This document shows positions 18,774-27,116 of a DNA stretch of 64,000 bases, piece after piece (the stretch's first letter is position 1; each line of letters starts with the position of its first letter). The position numbers were made by a program, and so were the translations under genes. Source of the stretch: Bacteroidia bacterium (GTDB lineage: Bacteria > Bacteroidota > Bacteroidia > NS11-12g > UBA955). The DNA lies in NCBI GenBank assembly GCA_023653095.1, contig JAMNXP010000004.1, forward strand, positions 1-64,000. Direction: 5' to 3'. Below the pieces are notes generated by a model. That model saw only the letters and a list, made by a program, of their open reading frames with translations. It had not been told where the DNA came from and did no database searches.

Positions 18774-20390
18774 ATGAAAGATTCTAAATATAAATTTAAA
18801 CTACCGACATCAAAAAAAGGAGAGATTGATATTCCCCTTTCTGAAGGAAATGTACTATTTGTTTTGGGAGCTAATGGAGTAGGAAAATCAACACTAATGC
18901 AAAAAGTGTTTACTCAAAATAGCCAGCATGCAAAACGGATTCTTGCTCATAGACAGACTTGGTTTACTGACAATGCAATGAATATTACGGCTGCAAAAAA
19001 AAAACAGACAGAAAACAATATCAGATCGACCGACCACCAAGAATACTCAAGATGGAAAGACGATTATTCGCATCAAAGAACATCACTATCAATATTTGAT
19101 TTAATAAACTCCGAGAATATTAGAGCTAGAAATATTGCTACCGCAGTAGACAGTGACGAACTTGAATTGGCAAAAGAACATTCTAAAATTCAGGCACCAA
19201 TTCAAGCGATTAACGAACTTTTAGCTATTTCTAATATCCCTGTAAAGGTTATTTTAGGTAAAGACGAACAATTGTTTGCTGTTAAAAACGGCAGTAATCA
19301 ATACAGCATTGCAGAACTTTCAGACGGAGAAAGAAATGCGTTGCTAATTGGTGCAGACATATTAACAACTGAACCTAACTCATTAATTATTCTTGATGAA
19401 CCTGAAAGACACTTACACAGGTCAATCATTTCACCTTTATTAACAACATTATTTAGGAAAAGAAAAGATTGTGTTTTTATAGTCTCGACACACGATGTTC
19501 ATTTACCACTTGACTATGCGGAATCAAGTGTTTTGTTGGTAAGGAGCTGTAATTGGGAACACAATCATGTTAAAGATTGGGACGCTGACTTAATTGAACC
19601 AGGCACTTTAGTTCCTAATGCTATAAAAAGTGACATACTCGGATCTAAAAGAAAAATTCTATTTGTTGAAGGTAGAACAACTAGTTTAGATAGTCAAATC
19701 TATCAACTTATTTATCCAGATTGCTCAGTAATCCCTCAAGGTAATTGCGTTCAGGTAGAAAAAGCAGTTGAAGGCATCAAAGGAACTGAAGGCATCCATT
19801 GGATTGATGCTTTTGGATTAATTGATTCGGATGATAGAACTCCAGATCAAATTCAATCTTTACTTAAAAGAGGGATTGCATCAACTCCATTCTATTCTGT
19901 AGAAGCGCTATATTATCATCTAAATATTATTCAAAAAGTCGCCAAAAAAATTAGTGATCTTACAGGTCAAGACGAAAGAACACTGTATCAAAATGCAACT
20001 TCGAATATCATATCTGACATTACAATGCACAAAGAAAGACTGTGCGCCCGTCTTTGTGAAAAAAAGTTGAGGATTAAGGTAATGGCATCACTACCTACTC
20101 ATAAAGATATTACATCAAAAAGTGTATTAAACTTACAATTTGATTTAAATACAGAACTTCAAGCCGAAGTTGAATATTTCGAAAATCTAATTGCCAGCAA
20201 GAACATTGCTGAACTACTTGCTCGATATCCAATAAGAGAAACCCAAGTGCTGAATAATATTGTAAAAGGCATTGGGCTCACTATTGAACAATACGAAAGC
20301 TCAGTAAGAAAGTTGATTATTGATGAATCTGAAACAAAGGAATTCTATAAAAAGCTATTAGAACCCTTAACCAAGATGATAGAAGGCTAG
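18774..20390 (+). CDS. ABC-type ATPase fused to a TOPRIM/DUF4435-like domain (candidate PARIS-like or OLD-like defence protein)
   Basis: A 538-residue two-domain protein. The N-terminal ATPase has Walker A GANGVGKS (32-39), a signature-like ELSDGERNALL and Walker B ILDE (D208, E209). The C-terminal part starts at about 295 with ILFVEGRTTS (E299) and contains IDSDD (D351, D353), the E...DxD arrangement of a TOPRIM fold as in DUF4435. PARIS combines an AAA ATPase with DUF4435, as two genes or as one fusion. This protein fits the fusion but is compact. OLD-family nucleases are the alternative. Proximity to a Type I RM system is suggestive, since PARIS detects anti-restriction proteins. Confidence 0.75.
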   Translation: MKDSKYKFKLPTSKKGEIDIPLSEGNVLFVLGANGVGKSTLMQKVFTQNSQHAKRILAHRQTWFTDNAMNITAAKKKQTENNIRSTDHQEYSRWKDDYSHQRTSLSIFDLINSENIRARNIATAVDSDELELAKEHSKIQAPIQAINELLAISNIPVKVILGKDEQLFAVKNGSNQYSIAELSDGERNALLIGADILTTEPNSLIILDEPERHLHRSIISPLLTTLFRKRKDCVFIVSTHDVHLPLDYAESSVLLVRSCNWEHNHVKDWDADLIEPGTLVPNAIKSDILGSKRKILFVEGRTTSLDSQIYQLIYPDCSVIPQGNCVQVEKAVEGIKGTEGIHWIDAFGLIDSDDRTPDQIQSLLKRGIASTPFYSVEALYYHLNIIQKVAKKISDLTGQDERTLYQNATSNIISDITMHKERLCARLCEKKLRIKVMASLPTHKDITSKSVLNLQFDLNTELQAEVEYFENLIASKNIAELLARYPIRETQVLNNIVKGIGLTIEQYESSVRKLIIDESETKEFYKKLLEPLTKMIEG

Positions 20391-20423
20391 AACACAAATT
20401 CAACAATGCACCATTAATATATG

Positions 20424-20873
20424 CTACAAAGCAGGTTTAAATTGCTTCGGGTCTATAAAAGGAAGAAAAGCATTATGAAGTGGTGTCCCTTTGAAGGTTG
20501 CAAACATCACACCTCTAGTTGTTGACAAGGATATACTATTTATTATGTCTACCAACTGTTGTGGCAACGTAAGTTTGCCCTCAGATTCAATTTTAATGAG
20601 CTCTTCAAAATTCTTTAATTCAAAAATGCAGCTCACTGAAATGCCTCCCAAAATTGTGGATTGGTCTTCAGTAAGGATTTCAATATGAATTATAGCAAAT
20701 AAAAGTTTATTCGGGGCATCCGCTTTTGTTTCAATGTTGATATTGAAATTAAAGTTGCGAATATTGATTGTATCAGCTGTAGATATGCGTTGAGTGCTAC
20801 TGAGTAATTCAACACCCTTTAAAAGTATTTCAATATTCAAATTTTGTTGCTCTTCAGTTTTCTTATGCTTCAT
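20424..20873 (-). CDS. SecB-like chaperone of a toxin-antitoxin-chaperone (TAC) module
   Basis: A 149-residue protein with the SecB-like layout: beta strands NFNFNINIETKA and LLFAIIHIEILT, a cysteine-containing ISVSCIFELKNFEEL strand, then LPQQLVDIINSISLSTTRGV and a C-terminal FIDPKQF. In TAC systems a solitary SecB-like chaperone protects an aggregation-prone antitoxin. The start overlaps the HTH gene by 11 bp on the same strand. It is unlikely to be the housekeeping SecB. Confidence is moderate because the call rests on pattern rather than a search. Confidence 0.6.
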   Translation of the reverse strand: MKHKKTEEQQNLNIEILLKGVELLSSTQRISTADTINIRNFNFNINIETKADAPNKLLFAIIHIEILTEDQSTILGGISVSCIFELKNFEELIKIESEGKLTLPQQLVDIINSISLSTTRGVMFATFKGTPLHNAFLPFIDPKQFKPAL

Positions 20874-21315
20874 AACGATATGAGTTTATAGATGTAGATG
20901 CTCCTCCTAATAGTCTACTTAAATGCCACTGTCCCGAAATCTCACTTTCATTTATTGGAGTTCTTGGGGTGGTATCAACCAGGTAGTTTCCTGATGGCAC
21001 AACAAAAGCGGCTTGATACACAACCTTCACTTGAGGCTTACCATATAAAGCAGAAACTTCAATTCCTAAAACATAAGCTATATGTGTTAGAGTGTCTGTC
21101 GTAAAGTTGTGTGCACCACTCAACCACTTTGATATTTCAGGTTGAGTTTTGTTTAGCTCCGAGGCAAATCGAGTCTTTGACCAACCTTTAGACCTGATGA
21201 GATCTTCAATATTGGCAGCCAATTGCATTTTGACATTTGTCTGCTCCATTTCCAAAGGAGTTACCTCATCCAATAATTCTTGAAGTAATGGGCTGTTATA
21301 TTCTCTCGCTTTCAT
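20863..21315 (-). CDS. HTH antitoxin (HigA-like) with chaperone-addiction-like tail
   Basis: A 150-residue protein. Residues about 28-90 are an XRE helix-turn-helix (GWSKTRFASELNKTQPEISKWLSG, then a THIAYVLGIEV helix). The 55-residue C-terminal extension after this domain is uncharged and hydrophobic-aromatic (e.g. WHLSRLLGGASTSI), as expected for a segment recognised by a SecB-like chaperone. It sits between the toxin-like gene (20-bp gap) and the chaperone gene (11-bp overlap). Confidence 0.7.
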   Translation of the reverse strand: MKAREYNSPLLQELLDEVTPLEMEQTNVKMQLAANIEDLIRSKGWSKTRFASELNKTQPEISKWLSGAHNFTTDTLTHIAYVLGIEVSALYGKPQVKVVYQAAFVVPSGNYLVDTTPRTPINESEISGQWHLSRLLGGASTSINSYRYEA

Positions 21316-21335
21316 GATGTTGTCTGTTATGTTTG

Positions 21336-21833
21336 TTATTCTTCGTCTTCAAAAAAGTAAAAATTACCTTCTAGCTCTGGTTTGTCTCTCGACATGTATA
21401 TTTCTCCGTCATCCATACGCCTTGCAATGTCCTTGGCATATTCAATCATTCTAGTAGCTTCTTCCGTTAACTTTGGATCATCTTGCCAAGCAATTGTATC
21501 CTCCGTTTTCAACCCACCACCACCGAGAATTATAACGTCCGCACCATATCTAATACAATACAGCCTTAAATTCTTATCTAGTAGATCGTATAATGCACAA
21601 ACAAAATCCCCGTACTTACCTTCAAAATGTTTAAAATATGAATACCTTGCTCCATGCTTAGTGCCTATTAGCTTCAGCCTGTTATTTATATCTTTTACTT
21701 CATCCCTGAAATCTGCTATATTTTCATTTATAAAAACATCATACAAAGTCAAACCTCCTCTTTCTGGGACAATAGAGTACACAGTACACTGCATTCCACT
21801 TAAAGGATTCAATTTGACAATTTCGTATTCCAC
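21336..21833 (-). CDS. RelE/HigB-like toxin, first gene of the TAC module
   Basis: A 165-residue protein. The core KHGARYSYFKHFEGKYGDFVCALYD followed by KNLRLYCIRYGADVIILGGGG matches the strand order of RelE/HigB-type mRNA interferases, in which the LRLYCIRYG-type strands are typical. It is longer than usual (about 110 aa) because of extra N- and C-terminal residues. Its own promoter at 21891-21921 and an upstream palindrome indicate autoregulation. The gene order toxin, HTH antitoxin, SecB-like chaperone is that of HigB1-HigA1-Rv1957. Confidence 0.65.
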   Translation of the reverse strand: MEYEIVKLNPLSGMQCTVYSIVPERGGLTLYDVFINENIADFRDEVKDINNRLKLIGTKHGARYSYFKHFEGKYGDFVCALYDLLDKNLRLYCIRYGADVIILGGGGLKTEDTIAWQDDPKLTEEATRMIEYAKDIARRMDDGEIYMSRDKPELEGNFYFFEDEE

Positions 21834-21890
21834 CTATCTTTATGTGATTAAATGATGTTTAAATTTAACTCTTAACCTATAAACAGCTTG

Positions 21891-21921
21891 CAAATTTACG
21901 TCTTTCTCCCAAATAAGCAAA
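21891..21921 (-). promoter_or_regulatory. Promoter of the TAC operon
   Basis: On the minus strand, TTTG (21921-21918), a 19-nt spacer and TAAATTTG (21898-21891) match the Bacteroidota -33/-7 consensus exactly, 57 bp before the toxin ATG. Confidence 0.75.
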
Positions 21922-21938
21922 CTTTTTCCACATTTAAA

Positions 21939-21952
21939 TAACTTATAAGTTA
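21939..21952. promoter_or_regulatory. 14-bp palindrome upstream of the TAC promoter
   Basis: TAACTTATAAGTTA is a perfect palindrome immediately upstream of the -33 element. It is a likely operator for the HTH antitoxin. A related TTAACTCTTAAC lies between the -7 element and the toxin start. Confidence 0.5.
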
Positions 21953-22060
21953 ATTTTTTACTTTAAAATCGACCAAATACAAATTATCGCCAATAAAACT
22001 CCACCTATAATTCTGTTTAACAAGTAATTAAGTGTTGCATATGCACGCAACTCATCCCAG

Positions 22061-22093
22061 AATTGGTTCGAGAATAGCCCATTTTGGGGAGCA
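22061..22093 (+). other. Candidate distal island junction resembling a tRNA 3' end
   Basis: GGTTCGAG at 22065-22072 is identical to the T-arm of tRNA-Asn (3976-3983), and GGGAGCA at 22087-22093 resembles its GGGAGCCA end. The sequence between does not form a proper T stem. It may be a decayed attachment site marking the right end of the island, or coincidence. Confidence 0.25.
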
Positions 22094-22100
22094 AAAAAAT

Positions 22101-22134
22101 AAAAGGGTTATACTGTAATAGTATGACCCTTTTT
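22101..22134 (+). terminator. Strong intrinsic terminator hairpin
   Basis: AAAAGGGTTATACT (22101-22114), loop GTAAT and AGTATGACCCTTTT (22120-22133 plus a T) form a 14-bp stem with one G-T pair and a T-rich 3' side. It is largely symmetric, so it may stop transcription in both directions at the presumed island boundary. Confidence 0.7.
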
Positions 22135-22141
22135 ATGTTTT

Positions 22142-22249
22142 ATGAATAAGCCAGCCCAAGTCCTTAAAAAGTATCGAAATGAAATCATCGTGGGTCTACT
22201 TGTATTTCTCTTTTTGATTTTCAGATATCTAATTAAGTCCTTCTTTTAA
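22142..22249 (+). CDS. 35-aa single-span membrane peptide
   Basis: The frame MNKPAQVLKKYRNEIIVG followed by a 17-residue hydrophobic span (LLVFLFLIFRYLI) starts 8 bp after the terminator hairpin. No promoter is visible after the hairpin, so expression is doubtful. It could be a remnant. Confidence 0.3.
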   Translation: MNKPAQVLKKYRNEIIVGLLVFLFLIFRYLIKSFF

Positions 22250-22251
22250 AC

Positions 22252-22419
22252 TTGCCGGAAGTTCATACATTCATTCTCCTGATTGTCACATACTCAATCA
22301 TCGCATTACAGCTGAATCTTTTGCTGGAAAGGGGAGCCAAAATGCTTAGATATTTGCCTTTATCAAAAAACAAGGAACCATTAAAAATCGCTTCACATCG
22401 ATCTTACAGCATGATGTAA
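22252..22419 (+). pseudogene. Possible membrane-protein remnant
   Basis: An open frame without ATG (TTG at 22252) encodes about 55 residues with a hydrophobic segment TFILLIVTYSIIALQLNLLL. It follows the 35-aa frame in another phase. It looks like the tail of a decayed membrane protein. No other gene is visible between 21834 and 22518. Confidence 0.25.
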
Positions 22420-22518
22420 TTATCCGATGAAATTTTATCATCCATTAATTCATTTTGTCTGTACAGTTCCGACCTTTGTATTATCCAATAAGACATTCAC
22501 AATTTAAATATTAATGAA

Positions 22519-22944
22519 ATGAAAAATGAGATTTTTCCTTGCTTGTGGTTTGACGGAAAAGCCCAAGAAGCGGCAAAATTCTACTGTTCAATTTTCAAAA
22601 ATTCGGAAATTACAGCAGATAACCAGATGGTTGTTAACTTCAATCTCAATGGCAATAAATTTATGGGTTTAAATGGTGGACCTAACTATAAATTCAACGA
22701 AGCGGTATCGTTCGTAGTAAACTGCGATACACAAGCCGAAATTGACCACTACTGGGACAATCTAACTGCTGAAGGTGGAAAAGAAGGAAATTGCGGTTGG
22801 CTCAAAGATAAATTCGGAGTGTCTTGGCAAATAGTTCCTACATCTTTACCACGACTATTGAGCAACCCTGAAAAAGCTCAAAAAGTGACAGAAGCATTCT
22901 TGAAAATGAAAAAGTTTGACATTGAAACACTCGAAAACGTTTAA
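22519..22944 (+). CDS. VOC-superfamily protein, PhnB-like
   Basis: A 141-residue glyoxalase/bleomycin-resistance-fold protein. The start FPCLWFDGKAQEAAKFYCSIF and the later DHYWDNLTAEGGKEGNCGWLKDKFGVSWQIVP are diagnostic of the PhnB (3-demethylubiquinone methyltransferase-like) group. Most members have no proven substrate. It is the first gene after the island boundary and reads towards the methyltransferase. Confidence 0.85.
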   Translation: MKNEIFPCLWFDGKAQEAAKFYCSIFKNSEITADNQMVVNFNLNGNKFMGLNGGPNYKFNEAVSFVVNCDTQAEIDHYWDNLTAEGGKEGNCGWLKDKFGVSWQIVPTSLPRLLSNPEKAQKVTEAFLKMKKFDIETLENV

Positions 22945-22986
22945 AAAAGCCAGCCACTAAGCGCAGTTTTGCGACAGGCATAAAAC

Positions 22987-23760
22987 ATGACGATAAAAAT
23001 GGATATAATAAATTATAATAGGTTAGCTTGGAACAACTACGTTGACAAAAAAGTCAGATGGACAATTCCAATATCAGAACAAGAATTAGAAAACGCAAAA
23101 AATGGAACCTGGAATATTGTTTTGACTCCGAAAAAACCTGTGCCTCTTGATTGGTTTCCTAATTTGAACGGTTTAAAGATTTTAGGACTTGCATCTGGTG
23201 GTGGACAGCAAGGTCCAATTCTTGCAACTTTGGGAGCGGATGTAACAATATATGACAATTCTGAAAAGCAATTGCAACAAGACAAAATATTAAGTGACAG
23301 ATTTAATCTCGGTATAAAGACTGTTCAAGGTGATATGCAAGACCTTTCTGTGTTTACCAACAATTCATTTGATTTGGTTTTCAATCCTTGTTCAATACAC
23401 TTTGTGAACAACATTCTAAATGTTTGGCAAGAATGTTTCCGTGTTTTAAAACCAAATGGAATTTTAATGACTGGCCTAATCAATCCAATTTCATTTCAAC
23501 TCGACGAAGAAAAAATGAAACTAATTTATAAACAACCATTTTCAGATTTACTCTCATTACCCAAAGAAAAATTAGATGACCTTATAAAGAATAACGAAGC
23601 ACTTGTATTTGGACATAGCTTGACAGACCTAATTAGCGGACAATTAGAAGCTGGTTTTAACCTAACAAATATGTATGAAGATAATTGGGGTAAAGAAAGT
23701 AAAATGGATGATTTTTTTCCTGCCTTCATTGCAACAAGAGCAATTAAAAGAGTACAATGA
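22987..23760 (+). CDS. Class I SAM-dependent methyltransferase
   Basis: A 257-residue methyltransferase. SAM motif I is LKILGLASGGGQQGPIL, motif II is VTIYDNS, and the post-motif is GDMQDL, followed by FDLVFNPCSIHFV and the CFRVLKPNGIL strand. M5 (22999) is an equally good start. A small hairpin with stem CGCA/TGCG (22962-22973) lies just upstream. Its TGA overlaps the next ATG (ATGA), so it is coupled to the ClbS-like gene. The substrate is unknown. Confidence 0.8.
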   Translation: MTIKMDIINYNRLAWNNYVDKKVRWTIPISEQELENAKNGTWNIVLTPKKPVPLDWFPNLNGLKILGLASGGGQQGPILATLGADVTIYDNSEKQLQQDKILSDRFNLGIKTVQGDMQDLSVFTNNSFDLVFNPCSIHFVNNILNVWQECFRVLKPNGILMTGLINPISFQLDEEKMKLIYKQPFSDLLSLPKEKLDDLIKNNEALVFGHSLTDLISGQLEAGFNLTNMYEDNWGKESKMDDFFPAFIATRAIKRVQ

Positions 23761-24305
23761 TAAACAATAGAAAAACCGGCAATAAAAACAGTTTGACAAT
23801 TCCAAAAACCAAGGAGGAATTAATAAAAGAAATCATTGACAATTACACTAAATTAACGACAGAACTTTCCACTATTCCTAAAGACTGCACTACAAACAAA
23901 GAATTAGAAGGGCATTCAAAAAATACATTGATTAGCATCAATAACCTTATTGCTTATCTAGTTGGTTGGGGACAATTAGTTTTGAAATGGAACAATAGGA
24001 AAACACAAGAACTTCATGTTGACTTTCCTGAGACCGATTTTAAGTGGAATGAACTCGGACTAATCTCACAGAAATTTTATAAGGACTTCGAAAAAGACGA
24101 CTTTAATGCGCTTAAACAAAAACTTGAAAAGACAACAAACGATATACTAATCTTGATTGAAAGCAAAACAAACAAGGATCTTTATGAAGTGCCATGGTAC
24201 AACAAATAGACGTTGGGAAGAATGATACAACTCAATAATTCTTCGCCATTTAAGAATGCAAAGAATAGAATACGCAAATGGAAGAAAACCAAACAACTGA
24301 AATGA
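23757..24305 (+). pseudogene. ClbS/DfsB (DUF1706)-like protein truncated by an in-frame TAG
   Basis: The first 150 residues have the four-helix DinB-like fold of this family (TKEELIKEIIDNYTKL start, NNLIAYLVGWGQLVLKW). After VPWYNK there is a TAG at 24207-24209. The same frame then continues with TLGRMIQLNNSSPFKNAKNR and IRKWKK to a TGA at 24303-24305. That tail is the usual family C-terminus, where the stop replaces a position commonly tryptophan (TGG to TAG). The truncated protein lacks only the last helix and may or may not fold. Confidence 0.75.
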
Positions 24306-24370
24306 CCAAAAACACTCATTTTGTCGAGAGGTATTTTTTGTACTAAATTTAAAATCAAATTTTCGATTCA

Positions 24371-25116
24371 GTGATTAAAACAACCATCCCATCTTCTCCG
24401 ATTCTTCAACAATACATCGATTGTTTCTATACATATGAAAGAACGTCAGATTCAAATTTTCATTATGTTGCTTTCCCTCATTTTAATACAGGAATTTCTA
24501 ATTTTTATGGAGTTTCAGTTCAACGCAACAAATGGAATCTTGAATTTTCTGAAAACAACAAGATGGGAGTACATGTATAGATTTTAGGAAAATACACCAA
24601 CCCATTACTGATCAAATACAGTGGAAGAATTCGTGAAGTCTCCATTGTTTTCAAGCCACTAGGTCTAAATAGATTCTTTCATAACAACTACCTTTCGATA
24701 GCACCTGAATTTTCTCAAGAATTACCCAATGAACAGTGGCATCAATTTGGAGAGAGCTTTTTCTCAGAAGGTTTGAATCTCAATCATTTAGAAGTATTTT
24801 TACTCTCCCAATTTTCAGAGAACCCACATTTATCAAAAATTGAGAAATCATTACCATTATTAGTCAACAACTTAGATCGAAAGCCCATTACCGTAATTTC
24901 AAAACAATTAGGCCTCAATGTTAAAACTTACCAAAGGCAATTTAAAACACACATAGGTTGCTCACCCGTAGAATACCGAAGAATTTGCAGATTCAGAAAT
25001 TTGACCAATCCTATTTCATCAAGGAATTTCGAAAACTAACAAACCATAACCCCTCAGACTTTTTTAAATCAACGAGTAAAGTAGACGGAGAAAAGATTAT
25101 TTGGGAAATTAAATAA
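24371..25116 (+). pseudogene. AraC-family transcriptional regulator, decayed
   Basis: The N-terminal sensor-like part (IPSSPILQQYIDCFYTYE) runs to a TAG at 24578-24580. The same frame continues with ILGKYTNPLLIKYSGRI through a helix-turn-helix region (ITVISKQLGLNVKTYQRQFK, GCSPVEYRRI). Near 25000 an internal deletion shifts the frame, which then resumes as QSYFIKEFRKLTNHNPSDFF to a TAA at 25114-25116. At least two inactivating lesions are present, one a likely CAG-to-TAG change. Confidence 0.85.
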
Positions 25117-25183
25117 TGTCTTAAAAATACAATTTCGATTTAATTAGACGAACGAATTTTGACGTGAAATAAATTACATCAAA

Positions 25184-25426
25184 ATGAAAACCCCGATTAA
25201 AAAATTTCTTTATGCTGGATTCCTTGTATTAGGAATTTATCAAATTATTTACAAAAGAGATTACATGGAAGCCGCGGCATCACTTGGAATAGCATTGGCA
25301 TTTGACCCCTTTAACTTAGAACAAAATTGGAATCAACGACCCACCTGGCAAAAAACTCTCCTAATAGCTCATTTGGCTTTGGTTGACGCAATGTTTGGAT
25401 TCGGCATTGGATTAAATAACCATTGA
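25184..25426 (+). CDS. Small hypothetical membrane-associated protein, 80 aa
   Basis: An intact frame with two hydrophobic segments (FLYAGFLVLGIYQIIY and LLIAHLALVDAMFGFGIGL) and a central DPFNLEQNW. I recognise no named family. It is codirectional with the following two membrane genes. Confidence 0.5.
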   Translation: MKTPIKKFLYAGFLVLGIYQIIYKRDYMEAAASLGIALAFDPFNLEQNWNQRPTWQKTLLIAHLALVDAMFGFGIGLNNH

Positions 25427-25509
25427 GTTAATTTAATTAACAATCAAATTGTTCAATCTGAAACAATAGACAAAATTGAAATATACACATTCAGAATGTA
25501 TATTGCACT

Positions 25510-25686
25510 ATGAAAATTAAAGTTGGCCGTAATAGCCATGGTATTGCAATCGGCACTGCAGTAGGTCTAGCTCTAGGTTATGCAATTGGCCTTAAAACCT
25601 TACACTTAAAGCGAAGCATGGCCCTTGGATTGGCTGTAGGTGTTGCACTTGGCGCAATCATCGATTTTTTTAATAAAGATAAATAA
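25510..25686 (+). CDS. 58-aa glycine-zipper membrane protein
   Basis: The frame MKIKVGRNSHGIAIGTAVGLALGYAIGL ... LGLAVGVALGAIID has two glycine-rich hydrophobic helices of the glycine-zipper type. It ends 2 bp before the next gene, with which it is probably cotranscribed. Confidence 0.55.
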   Translation: MKIKVGRNSHGIAIGTAVGLALGYAIGLKTLHLKRSMALGLAVGVALGAIIDFFNKDK

Positions 25687-25688
25687 AC

Positions 25689-26057
25689 ATGCAAAAACGT
25701 AAAAATATTATCTATTGGGCAGCTACACTTTGGTTAAGCCTTGGAATGATTTCTACCGGTATTGTACAAACCATTCAAATGAAAGAAGAACTTCAAAAAA
25801 TGAATTCTCTCGGCTACCCAGGCTATTTTATGTCCATTATTGGCATTTGGAAACTCTTGGGAGTATTAGTAATATTACTGCCTAAGCTTCACCTTTTAAA
25901 AGAATGGGCTTATGCTGGATTTTTCTTTGTGATGTCAGGTGCTATTTTTTCTCACTTAGCAAATTCTAGTCAACTTTCAGAATATTTTGGTCCAATCCTT
26001 TTGATAGTTTTAACCTTTATCTCTTGGTATTTCAGACCAGAAAGCAGAAAATCTTAA
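25689..26057 (+). CDS. DoxX-like membrane protein
   Basis: A 122-residue protein with four hydrophobic segments. The start YWAATLWLSLGMISTGIVQ, the YPGYFMSIIGIWKLLGVLVIL core and a C-terminal YFGPILLIVLTFISWYFRP are typical of DoxX-like proteins. Function within the family is poorly known. It is convergent with the GNAT gene across a short array of 7-bp repeats. Confidence 0.75.
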   Translation: MQKRKNIIYWAATLWLSLGMISTGIVQTIQMKEELQKMNSLGYPGYFMSIIGIWKLLGVLVILLPKLHLLKEWAYAGFFFVMSGAIFSHLANSSQLSEYFGPILLIVLTFISWYFRPESRKS

Positions 26058-26112
26058 GAACACATCAATCCCCCCCCCAATCAATGTCATACGTGGCATG
26101 AATCCAATCTTC

Positions 26113-26147
26113 AACTCTAAACCCTAAACTTTAAACTCTAAACTTCC
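26113..26147. repeat. Heptamer array A (AACYYTA units)
   Basis: Five consecutive 7-bp units: AACTCTA, AACCCTA, AACTTTA, AACTCTA, AACTTCC. The array lies between convergent genes and provides the stop codon (TAG on the minus strand, 26140-26138) of the GNAT gene. Its reverse complement word (TTTAGAG) recurs in array F. Confidence 0.85.
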
Positions 26148-26662
26148 CTCAAATCCTTCACAAACCACAAATCAGTCTGCGGTGTACTTCCCAAAGGAAA
26201 ATCATTCTCTACTCCAGAGTTTACAAATCCGTGTTTCTGGTAAAATCCACGTGCCCGAAAATTGTATTCCCAAACCGATAAATACATCATCTCGTATCCT
26301 GAATCTCGAGCAAATTGGAGGGCAAAATCCATCAAAACATCCGCAGCACCTAAGCCGTGATAATCTTTTAAAAAGTAAAATCGAACCAATTCTACGCAAT
26401 TCAAACCCGCCAAAGATTCTAACGGACAAGCATGTTTATTGTTTATTCGCATGTATCCTTGAGCCGTGCCCTCGTCCTCTAGAAAAAAGAAATTATCAGA
26501 AGCATCTTGAAGCTCCGCCGAGCATTGCTCATCGTTGAAATACAAATCTAAAACACCTTTCATATCTTCCTTGGTACATGTACCCCCAAAGGTATCATCG
26601 AAGGTCTTTCGACCTAAGGTTTGGAGCAATTTTAAATCACCAATATCTGCGCGACGAATCAT
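26138..26662 (-). CDS. GNAT-family N-acetyltransferase
   Basis: A 174-residue acetyltransferase using acetyl-CoA. It shows the GNAT order: an N-terminal IRRADIGDLKLLQTLGRKTF, the LVRFYFLKDYHGLGAADVLMDFAL pyrophosphate-binding region (with GLGAA), and the C-terminal WEYNFRARGFYQKHGF. A TACATTTG -7 element (26674-26667, minus) lies just before the ATG. Its last codons and TAG stop fall within heptamer array A. The acceptor substrate is unknown. Confidence 0.85.
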   Translation of the reverse strand: MIRRADIGDLKLLQTLGRKTFDDTFGGTCTKEDMKGVLDLYFNDEQCSAELQDASDNFFFLEDEGTAQGYMRINNKHACPLESLAGLNCVELVRFYFLKDYHGLGAADVLMDFALQFARDSGYEMMYLSVWEYNFRARGFYQKHGFVNSGVENDFPLGSTPQTDLWFVKDLREV

Positions 26663-26708
26663 CGAACAAATGTAGATATTTTATTAAATTGCCCTTTCAA
26701 ATTAAACT

Positions 26709-27116
26709 ATGAATATCTCAAAACCCCTAAACATTAGCCTTTGGACTGCCCAAGGTTTATTAGCAGCAGCATTTGCTATGGCTGGATTTATGAAAATGAC
26801 GGTTTCTACAGAAATTCTCGCAGAACAAGGGATGACCTTTGTCGAAGATTATGGAGTTGGAATGGTAAGATTCATTGGAATTGCCGAGTTTCTCGGTGCA
26901 TTAGGACTAATTCTTCCTTTAATTCTGAAAATTAAACCCATCCTCACTCCTATTGCTGCCATTGGCTTGTCCATTATCATGGTATTGGCTTGCATTTATC
27001 ACATTTCAAACAACGAACCCTTCCTGCCAACCGTAGTATTTTTCGCGGCATCGGTTTTTGTTGCTTGGGGACGATTTAAGTCTCTGGAATTTAGAAATAA
27101 AAACAATGAACATTAA
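26709..27116 (+). CDS. DoxX-family membrane protein
   Basis: A 135-residue four-helix membrane protein. The LLAAAFAMAGFMKMT start, GMVRFIGIAEFLGALGLILP core and LSIIMVLACIYHI helix follow the DoxX pattern. It overlaps the following thioesterase-like gene by 11 bp and is divergent from the GNAT gene (46-bp gap). Confidence 0.85.
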   Translation: MNISKPLNISLWTAQGLLAAAFAMAGFMKMTVSTEILAEQGMTFVEDYGVGMVRFIGIAEFLGALGLILPLILKIKPILTPIAAIGLSIIMVLACIYHISNNEPFLPTVVFFAASVFVAWGRFKSLEFRNKNNEH

